Positions 1 to 6,714 of a stretch of DNA of 10,214 bases are shown here, in pieces. The position numbers and the translations under genes are program-made. Position 1 is the stretch's first letter. Every line of letters starts with the position of its first letter. The notes under the pieces are model-generated. The model was not told the origin of the DNA and did no database searches. It saw nothing but the letters and a program-made list of their open reading frames with translations. The DNA lies in contig CP058704.1 in the NCBI GenBank assembly GCA_013414685.1, forward strand, positions 689,774 through 699,987, written 5' to 3'. This stretch comes from Parachlamydiaceae bacterium. GTDB taxonomy: Bacteria; Chlamydiota; Chlamydiia; Chlamydiales; Parachlamydiaceae.

Positions 1-42
1 TCCAATGGATCCTGTACTGCCTAAAATTGCAAGTGATCGCAT
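1..42 (-). CDS. dxr: 1-deoxy-D-xylulose 5-phosphate reductoisomerase, N-terminal 14 codons only (partial)
   Basis: The gene starts at the ATG complementary to 40-42 and runs off the left edge. The 14 codons read MRSLAILGSTGSIG. The ILGSTGSIG stretch is the glycine-rich NADPH-binding loop that opens Dxr/IspC almost invariably at this position. The start is supported by a strong Shine-Dalgarno GGAGGA (complement of 48-53), five bases before the ATG. The family enzyme converts deoxyxylulose phosphate to methylerythritol phosphate, the committed step of the MEP isoprenoid pathway, in the cytoplasm. Only the first few percent of the protein is visible, so the rest is assumed. The 200 bases upstream hold no convincing gene, and I see no strong promoter there. 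Confidence 0.8.
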   Translation of the reverse strand, partial: MRSLAILGSTGSIG

Positions 43-256
43 AAATGTCCTCCAAACCTAACGAAAAGCATACTTCATCTTGCTATTCTTCTTCCAGTTG
101 AAAGTGAGACTAAGAAGAACTCCGAATTAGAAGAGATACTCTTTTCTTATTGACAGTTGAAATTGTCAGATTCAAGGACAGTAGCAGGCTGACGAAGTCC
201 AAATTCCAAGTTTCAGCTGGAACGAGTATTCAACAACACTGCTAGCAAAAAAGAGC

Positions 257-595
257 TTATTTCAATTGAATAATAATTAATTCAATAGGATTGTCGGAGT
301 CATTGAGGCTTTTATGGAATTCGTTCGGTGGATCAATATCCCTAAAAACCGGTACACCTGTAGGAAAGTTGACTTTCGTTGAAGTTCCGTCAGCCTCAAG
401 CCGGGTGATCACACCGCCTTGTAATGCCACTACAACATGTTGATTGGCGTCTCTATGCAAACCTATTTCTTCATGCGGCATTATGTTAGCCTTAGACACA
501 TGCACTTTATCATTCTCAAATTGAACTTCGTATTCCATGGCTGCAGTCTTTGATGAAAGAAGCAAAACTACAAAAGAAACAAATATCTTTTTCAT
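257..595 (-). CDS. small exported cupin-domain protein
   Basis: A 112-residue protein with a typical signal peptide: Met-Lys-Lys, a hydrophobic core at about residues 4-14, then SSKTAA, so export is likely. The mature part is one cupin barrel. The first metal-site motif contains His41, His47 and His53 ending in a Gly-Gly turn at 60-61. The second has P-P-N-E-F-H at 89-94 with Asn98. An upstream ATG at 622 would add nine residues, but I prefer the ATG at 595: it puts the signal peptide at the N-terminus and has an AGGG Shine-Dalgarno about eight bases before it. Substrate unknown; small cupins of this kind may be metal-dependent enzymes or binding proteins. It diverges from the gene at 664, and unlike several neighbours its frame is intact. 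Confidence 0.75.
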   Translation of the reverse strand: MKKIFVSFVVLLLSSKTAAMEYEVQFENDKVHVSKANIMPHEEIGLHRDANQHVVVALQGGVITRLEADGTSTKVNFPTGVPVFRDIDPPNEFHKSLNDSDNPIELIIIQLK

Positions 596-608
596 AATGA
601 CCCTAAAG

Positions 609-637
609 TTGAATTTTAGCATTTATAATGGTATAAT
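609..637 (+). promoter_or_regulatory. sigma-70-type promoter of the C58-like protease gene
   Basis: TTGAAT at 609-614 and a perfect TATAAT at 632-637 are separated by exactly 17 bases. Transcription would start near 644, leaving a leader of about 20 bases that contains an AAGGA ribosome site (650-654) nine bases before the ATG at 664. The -35 box lies in the leader of the divergent cupin gene, so the two genes share a compact control region. Confidence 0.75.
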
Positions 638-663
638 AATTTTATCTTGAAGGATTTTTACAA

Positions 664-1864
664 ATGCAAGTAAGTTCTGAAAATTTTATAAGCCCTCCAA
701 TTGATGCAAAAGCGCATCAACATCCACCTACAAAATCTTCTCCATATCGCGCTTTACCAATTTATGTCTTAAAGGCCTCTGGAAATTTAATTTTGAGCGG
801 GCTTGGCTCTCTTGCTGTCTTAGCGATTCGCCTTGCAAGTTTAGTGTTGTCGATTTTTGGTCATTGCGGGCAGTCAATTTCACAAAAGTCCATTACTTTA
901 GCAAAAAACTATACGCATGCTATGTGATCCATCCATTAAATACAATCAGTCCTCTTTTTGAACCTGTTCTTTGCCAAGCCATTAACATTGCAAAAAAAGT
1001 GTGATTTGGAAAGAAAAGGATTTAAAGAAAACAGAAGATTTCAAAAAACTTATTTGCTCCGATGAATATAGATTTCAAAAAATTTGACAGAGCTTTCCCG
1101 AGAAGAAAAGGCTAAAATTGAAAATTCTCGCATTCGAGGCTCGTTGACCGACGGAATTTGTTTTGGGGCAACACTTTGGGTTCTCAAATTACTCCTCACA
1201 TCAAATCCACAATCTGAAAGCAAGCTGATTGATCTTCTTCGACCTTTTGAAAAAGGATTTCCTGCAGAAGCTGCGGCTTTGCAGCATCATGCATTTAGCC
1301 ATCGGGATTTTGAAAAGGAGGAAATGTCTCTGGATGAAGTGAAACAGGAATTAGATAAAATCGATCAAAAAAACTGATTCTTGAAAATGAAAGAAAGATT
1401 TTATCTCCTGAGGAATATACGCAGAAATTTTTAAACCTCATTCAAGAAAATGAAGCTTCAATAGAAGCGTTAGAAGAAAGGGTCGCTCAGCTTAAAAATG
1501 AAAAAATAAATCGTGCTTCTGATGTTGCAGCCTTGATTGACTTAAAATTAAAAGATAATAAGCAGAAATATGAAAGCACTTTTTTACTAAAATAAAAGAA
1601 AATGATGAAATTCAAAAAGATTCGATCAGCTAAAAATGGTTTTTATCAACTTTCTTTTTCCGTAGGACAAGGAACTATAAAAGGTCATGCAATTGTTTAT
1701 ATCAAAACCTTGTACGGTTCGTATTTTTGATCCCAACTTTGGTTTAATCAGTTGCGGCTCTACCAATCCTTCCAAAAACTTTGCAAATTATTTCTTAAGT
1801 ACTACTCAAGAAAAAGGATCATGAACCTTTTCTTAAAGTTAGCAAATATAAACTTTCAGCTTGA
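664..1864 (+). CDS. YopT-like (peptidase family C58) cysteine protease, candidate effector; eight frameshifts as sequenced
   Basis: Rebuilt as about 400 residues by correcting one-base breaks in the homopolymer runs at 903-908, 992-998, 1077-1082, 1367-1373, 1580-1585, 1614-1618, 1704-1707 and 1811-1815. Residues about 37-66 are a strongly hydrophobic segment. The three catalytic blocks of the YopT/AvrPphB family then appear in order: DGICFGATLWVL with the Cys codon at 1159-1161, KGHAIVYI with the His at 1686-1688, and RIFDPNFG with the Asp at 1729-1731. Family members cleave host proteins; YopT removes the lipid tail of Rho GTPases. Between Cys and His lies a long charged Glu/Lys-rich insertion, probably coiled coil. 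The last codons (KYKLSA, stop at 1862-1864) are in the corrected frame. The promoter at 609-637 and the AAGGA site fix the start. The target here is unknown; membership rests on motifs read by eye. Confidence 0.6.
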
Positions 1865-1992
1865 ATAATTCGTGTGTGCTCTGATTTAAATCCTGCTAGA
1901 ATGAGTCTATAATCTTGTTAAATTTATTTTTTTAAATACTTTAGTGTTTGCTATTTAAGTCAATTCATTTTTGTGGTTCATAAATGCATATT

Positions 1993-2021
1993 TTAAATTA
2001 AAAAAATATTTATGCTATAAT
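1993..2021 (+). promoter_or_regulatory. extended -10 promoter of the Tyr/Pro/Gly-rich protein gene
   Basis: TGCTATAAT at 2013-2021 is an extended -10 element with a perfect TATAAT (2016-2021). The best -35 at the right distance is a weak TTAAAT (1993-1998, 17-base spacer), as expected when an extended -10 carries recognition. The rest of 1865-2046 is AT-rich with no coding signal. A strong GGAGG (2037-2041) lies five bases before the ATG. Confidence 0.6.
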
Positions 2022-2046
2022 GAGGAATAATTAAAAGGAGGTTTTT

Positions 2047-2360
2047 ATGAAAATTTTCCTGAAAGGAATTTGCACGCTTTTCGTGCTCGCATTTCTGATT
2101 CAAAGCGTGCCTCTTACAGCAACTGAAGCGCTAATTGCTCAACAAACACCCCCACCTGTCCAAGCCTATCCTGTTCCCCCTTCATATTATGGGACTCAAG
2201 CTCAATATTATTACAATATGAATAACCCTTATGCTAACTCCAATGCTCCTTATGGCTTTTATGGAGGATTTTATGGTTCACCTCCTCCCCCACTCCTTCT
2301 CAAGCTTTCCCAGACAAAGCTGCAGCGGATAACCTTTACAGATACATTCAAAATAGATAA
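2047..2360 (+). CDS. short secreted Tyr/Pro/Gly-rich protein, function unknown; one frameshift as sequenced
   Basis: It opens with a clear signal peptide (Met-Lys, hydrophobic residues about 8-20, then PLTATEA). The mature part is low complexity: proline clusters (TPPPVQAYPVPP), then repeated Tyr, Asn and Gly (PYGFYGGFYG). The uncorrected frame runs on to 2412, through a perfect terminator hairpin, which no real gene end should do. Changing the C run at 2287-2291 by one base gives a tail ending DNLYRYIQNR and a TAA at 2358-2360, four bases before the hairpin. That is the natural end, giving about 104 residues. It has its own promoter and a strong Shine-Dalgarno, so it is probably well expressed. 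Such composition suits an envelope or surface protein, but I recognise no family. Confidence 0.65.
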
Positions 2361-2363
2361 AAC

Positions 2364-2394
2364 AAGCTGCCGATCTAAGATCGGCAGCTTTTTT
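2364..2394. terminator. bidirectional intrinsic terminator between convergent genes
   Basis: A perfect 12-bp stem, AAGCTGCCGATC (2364-2375) with its exact complement at 2379-2390, is closed by a TAA loop and followed by T's through 2394. It starts four bases after the stop of the plus-strand gene at 2360 and two bases after the stop of the minus-strand methyltransferase (2395-2393). On the minus strand the tail reads GTTTTA, so it can serve both genes. Confidence 0.92.
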
Positions 2395-3351
2395 AAAGAA
2401 GTTGAGGGATAAATACCGTGGGATGATCACTTTTTCCAAGGGAAAAATGGACGACATCTACCCCAGGAACCATATTCAAAACTTTGAGTTTGGAAAATCC
2501 AGCTGACTGCATTTTCTCACTGACCATTTTATAATTCTCTTCTCCATGGGTCTCAATAATCCAATAAGAGGCCTTTTAAAAGCTCCAAGGGAGTCTCTTC
2601 CATAAACATTTCTGCTCCCTCACAATCCATTTTCACAATATCAATCTCATGCTTGAGAAGAATGTCTTCAAGAGTTTTAAAGTGGCAATCTAAGACATAC
2701 TGACTTTTCTCATTACCGCTAGGTCCAAAACAAAGTTCACCCAAAGGAGCTTCAGAATAAATTTTTCCGATGCCGGTTTCTTGCCCCATCGCAACTTTAT
2801 GCCACTCGACCTTAGTGCCAAATTTTTTAAATTCAATTTCAATGCGCCAAAATTTACTGGAACAGGTTCATAGCAGATCACCTTTTTCGCACCCTTTTCT
2901 AAAAAAATGTGGCAGACTCCCTACATAGGCTCCAATATCAAGGATTTTTTTCCCTGAACGTTGCATTCATAAATAATATCAAAAATACCAGCGCAAAATT
3001 CATAGAGCAAACGGTGCAGGTGGACATAGGTTCCATACATTTTTCGCTTCCCGATTGTCCAAAGGTAGTAATCCTTTTAATGTGTTTGCCTTGATATTTA
3101 TCAAGAAAATTAAGCGCCAAAGTCGAACAGTGTTTTCCCTGATTATTTTTGAATTCTACCCAATGCTCTTTTAGCTTAAAGTGCTTGGCTGCGCTAGGGA
3201 TATTCTTTAACTCTATATTTCGAAGAAGCCATAAACATTTTCTCAAACGCATTGGCAAAGCTTTCATCCAAAGACGTTGTTTTGTAAGTAAACCAGTCAC
3301 TTTAAGCCCCCAATTTTCAGGATTTTTGAGATTTGTGATATTTAATTCCAT
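2393..3351 (-). CDS. FkbM-family SAM-dependent methyltransferase; five frameshifts as sequenced
   Basis: Rebuilt as about 320 residues by one-base corrections in runs at 3075-3078, 2945-2951, 2901-2907, 2823-2828 and 2574-2577. The corrected frame contains ILDIGAYVGSLPHFF (SAM-binding motif I), KKVICYEPVPVNF (the acidic residue binding the SAM ribose) and IDIVKMDCEGAE, the signature of the FkbM family. It ends VFIPQLL with TAA at 2395-2393, two bases before the terminator stem. The N-terminal 130 or so residues are basic with no family I recognise. FkbM enzymes O-methylate sugars or small metabolites, often in surface glycan or secondary-metabolite pathways; no such pathway genes are visible here. 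The start could be GTG at 3354 or ATG at 3351; neither has a strong ribosome site, so the N-terminus is uncertain. Confidence 0.75.
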
Positions 3352-3354
3352 CAC

Positions 3355-3691
3355 TGGACTTTGCGATTCTTAGACAAAGCTTCACAGTTAGTGTTATATC
3401 AGAACTTCTGCAAGGCATTTTGGTTCAAAAAAATTAGATACTTGACCTCAATTTTTAAATATTTTTATGAACAGCAGAATGCAAGGTAAGTCCATATCAA
3501 ACAAAAATATTGAAGCAATTAAAAAATTTATATTTAACAAAACTGGTTAAATTTCAAAGACAATCATCTGATGAGATTGATTCAAATTTAGGCTGTAACT
3601 CGATAAAAAATTTGATTAGGGGTAAAATTCAAGCCTGAAACTTAAATTTTAACCTAAAAATAATTGAAGGTTGGCGGTGAATGCAAACAAA
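3355..3691. other. AT-rich intergenic region between HECT1 and the methyltransferase gene
   Basis: This 337-base stretch has no coding signal on either strand and no tRNA-like fold. It should hold the end of the HECT1 transcript and the start of the methyltransferase one. The only structure I see is the hairpin at 3616-3657. No convincing -35/-10 pair for the methyltransferase is visible, so it could be read through from HECT1. Confidence 0.6.
3603..3657 (-). terminator. possible terminator hairpin downstream of HECT1
   Basis: TTAGG (3616-3620) pairs with CCTAA (3653-3657), enclosing an 11-base arm TAAAATTCAAG that pairs at 10 of 11 positions with CTTAAATTTTA, around a 7-base loop. On the minus strand a run of six T's follows a few bases beyond the stem. 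It lies about 35 bases after the HECT1 stop. The stem is A/T-rich, so termination may be weak. Confidence 0.35.
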
Positions 3692-6402
3692 TTAAGTTTG
3701 ACCAAAGTATTTCATATTTTCTTTATTAGCAATTCCTCTGGACAATATTTTTATAAATCCCTCTTCATTGTCATCGCTGTACTCTTTTTCAATGCCATCT
3801 TCTTCGACCATCGTCGTGAAAGTTTCATTCCAGATGTCAACTGCACTCGAGCAGGTATGGCTTTTCATTAAAGCTGTAGGAGTTTCACAAAGGTTATACG
3901 CACCAACAGAGATAATACCATGATTTGCTAATGAAGAGGTTCCAGTAACAAATTTTAAAAATAGCTGAATTTTCTCCTCAGGTGTATCTTCATCACTCAA
4001 CCAATTTTTCAACCAATCGAATTTTTATCAGTTTTTTCGGTAAAGTTAGAAGGCGATTTTTGCAAGCTATTTGCAATTTTTGACGATCGAAAGCACCCTG
4101 AATTTGATTTGAAAGACTCTCAGCACCTTGCTCCTTAATTGTACTCCATCGCTTATCTCTTAATTTTAAAAAGCTATAAAGCCCTTTTCCTACATGATGA
4201 ATAGCCTCGATTTGATGAAAAAGAATTCCAAATTGCGCATCAGGATAGGTTAGGAAAGATCTTTTAATTCTTTAAAAAATTCTTCCTTTTTTTCTTTTAT
4301 CGTGTCTAAATTGACAGTGCATTCATCTTCATCGACAAATTGAGCATCTAAACCTGTACAATCAGGCAAATTAGGTACTCCAGCGTCAATGAGGAGTTTT
4401 ATGATTTGCTGATCTTTCTCTGTTTGTTTTAATTTTTCTTCCTCTGTTAGATCTTCAATTTTTTTACCCCATGTATCATCATTGACTAGGTCCCGAAAAG
4501 CTGTAATAGCTTTAAGTAAATTATACATCGTGGCAGATTGTCTTAAAGTCAAACGAGATTCAAAAAGTGCTGCCGCCACGCGAAATAACGTTTCTTCCTC
4601 CAGGGAATCGAATGACTGGGAAAATTCTTCTTCATTAAAAGCAAGAACAGCCGCAAAAAGGCTTGTGAAAAATACAATCCCGTTTTGAGGTCGCCAGTCA
4701 AGTAACAATACCCCATCAAATACCCCACCATGTAAAAAGATCGCCTTCCTGTGGTGTTAAAAGGCATTCTTATCTTTTAACCAGAACTCTTTCTTACTTA
4801 ATGTAATAGCAGAGAGTATTTTAGTAATATCTCTTGCGATAAGACTGGAGGGAATCGCTTTAGATAATTGTGAAGTAAAAAGCTTATTTTTTGACTTTGA
4901 GTCAAATATTGAAATAAATCATCCATAAAGTGCCTGCTAAGACCGCCTGCATCGGTTCCTCTTTCTCTTTGAAGATTATCATTGAGAAAACTCACTTTGA
5001 AACAAGGAAAACTCCAGGAGGAACTGGATTTTAAAAATTCATAAATCTTTATCAGGCAAAACTCAGGAATTTTTGCAAGACACCTAAATGGGACTGCCAC
5101 ATTAATTTGATTTCCATTAAGATATGTACTGCAGGCCTTCTCAATTGTTTTTAGAAAACAGCCATTTAAAATCGAATAAATCTCACCTGGCATTGTCCTG
5201 CGAGAGGAAGAAGTATCAGCTTCATCGGCAGGAAGATCATTTTCAGATGACTCTTTTTTGATTTTGACTTGGATTCAAAGGCAATATGCTCTTCTCCATT
5301 AACAAACAAAGTCTCAATAAACCCGAATTCATCAATTTTTACTCTTATATAAGGAGATTCTTCTCCTTGTTTTGTAATACAAATGAATTGATTTTTTGAA
5401 TCACCTTCTGAATAGACATTGAAAATTCCAAGTTCACCCAAGTCGCAGACTGCAAATTTTGATATGAAAGAACTATGCTTTATAGCTCCTATGAAGTCGC
5501 GTAAAGTATTTCTAAAAAGGTTCCAATCTTGGGCACAAGAAAGCTTACCAGGTTGATCTGCACTCTTTGCATCAGGAAAAAGCTGAGCCCTGGTCTCATG
5601 CATTTCACTATGAGTTAATTGAAGTTTCAGATCTTTTGGGCCATTGTTCACCATAGGTGTTGGATTCTTCCTTAAATGGCTTGTCTCAGGATATGTATAC
5701 ACCACTGGTGTCTCCCTCACGCGAGAAATTGGCTCTTGATGAGGAGTTTGATTAACATTTACACGAATAGGACTTTGCCTTTGTTCCGTGGAGGGTTCTT
5801 CTCTAATAAGACGCATTGAAGCGACCTCTTCAATAATACGTCGAATGAGATATTTATAATCCATGGAAGGAGCATAAATTGAAACATTTATATGATTAAT
5901 CAAAAGTTCAATTTTTTCACCCTGATTGGCATCAAAGCGTTCTTGTTCTTGCACTAAAACACGATTTGCATTTCCATCAAACCAAACACACCAATCTTTA
6001 CCCAGTGCACGTATGGAAAATTTATTGTCAGAACCAGAATGATAATTTCTAATATATTCGTTCAGACTATTCATTTCGTCTATCGGAAAACCGTTAACAG
6101 TTTCCACTTTAAAGGGTGTATCTAAGGGGTCTTCCGAAATTGAGGGATCAGGTACTTTGTGCTGGGAGGAATTTTTTTGAATTGGGATGATTCTCATTAA
6201 AGAGATCTTGCATATGAGGATCAGAAGGTTTCGGACGCAATTTTAACCATAAAGCACTTAACATTTGCGGGATTGCAAGCGTGAGAATCCCTGTAAAAAT
6301 AGTCGTAATCCAGGCAAGTTTACGCGTCGAAGGAGAAAATTTTGCATCATTAGGGTGAATTAAGAACTGAGCAATATGATCTAAGATTTTGTGGATTTTC
6401 AT
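3692..6402 (-). CDS. HECT-domain E3 ubiquitin ligase homologue 1, membrane-anchored; eight frameshifts as sequenced
   Basis: About 900 residues after one-base corrections in runs at 6172-6178, 5254-5259, 4887-4892, 4759-4762, 4734-4738, 4668-4672, 4262-4265 and 4022-4026. Order: membrane helix at about residues 29-53; a conserved unrecognised segment (KDWCVWFDG); a Pro/Arg-rich linker; a second unrecognised segment starting LSCAQDW; then the HECT domain. HECT marks are RGTDAGGLSRHF near residue 482, VGYLMGYCYL, LKFVTGTSSL, and SHTC with the catalytic Cys codon at 3853-3851. The protein ends KYFGQT, with Phe four from the end as in eukaryotic HECT ligases. Such enzymes take ubiquitin from an E2 onto the Cys and pass it to substrates. 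Bacteria have no ubiquitin, so a host-directed role is inferred. The ATG at 6402 is preferred over 6432 because the -10 box overlaps the latter. Confidence 0.85.
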
Positions 6403-6433
6403 ATGCAACTTCAAATATTTAGTTAAATACAAA

Positions 6434-6439
6434 ATTATA
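6434..6439 (-). promoter_or_regulatory. extended -10 box upstream of HECT1
   Basis: Read on the minus strand the sequence is TGTTATAAT, an extended -10 with a perfect TATAAT. The -35 region is poor (TTTAAA about 17 bases upstream). Transcription would start near 6427, so translation most likely begins at 6402. HECT1 therefore seems to have its own promoter and not to depend on HECT2 read-through. Confidence 0.5.
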
Positions 6440-6555
6440 ACAAAACAAACAATTATTTTAAAGAGAATTTAAAAACAATAAAGAAAATATCTTTTACAGC
6501 TTTTTATAACAAAACTCAGAAATATGAGAAGAAACATTAAAAATGCATCAACTAA

Positions 6556-6630
6556 GGATCAATTCCCTTCCAGTAAGTTGGTAAATTTGATAAGGAAGCC
6601 TGGAAGGGGTATAGTTCTGATGTATGATCC
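6556..6630. repeat. nested inverted repeat between HECT2 and HECT1
   Basis: CCCTTCCAG (6565-6573) is exactly complementary to CTGGAAGGG (6600-6608) across a 26-base loop. Outside it, GGATCA (6556-6561) pairs with TGATCC (6625-6630). It lies about 85 bases after the HECT2 stop. It may fold in the HECT2 transcript as a 3' structure or weak terminator, but no T-run follows directly. Nothing else is visible in the 280-base gap 6433-6714 apart from the HECT1 promoter. Confidence 0.45.
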
Positions 6631-6714
6631 CTTTTAGTATGGATAAATTGCATCAAGCTTCTTTTCAGATTTAAAATTGACAAATTCAATCTTCACCAAA
6701 TTGAAAGTTTTGAT

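Noticed and set aside
151..168. Imperfect palindrome TGACA...TGTCA upstream of dxr, as a possible operator
   Set aside because: Only the five outer bases on each side pair cleanly, and it does not overlap a convincing promoter; chance is a sufficient explanation.
2909..3373. Plus-strand open frames at 2909-3094 and 3149-3373
   Set aside because: They lie antisense to the FkbM methyltransferase, whose family motifs are on the minus strand, and show no motif or ribosome site of their own.
3671..4688. Plus-strand open frames at 3671-3871 and 4482-4688
   Set aside because: Antisense shadows of the HECT1 domain, which carries the recognisable motifs and the paralogue conservation.
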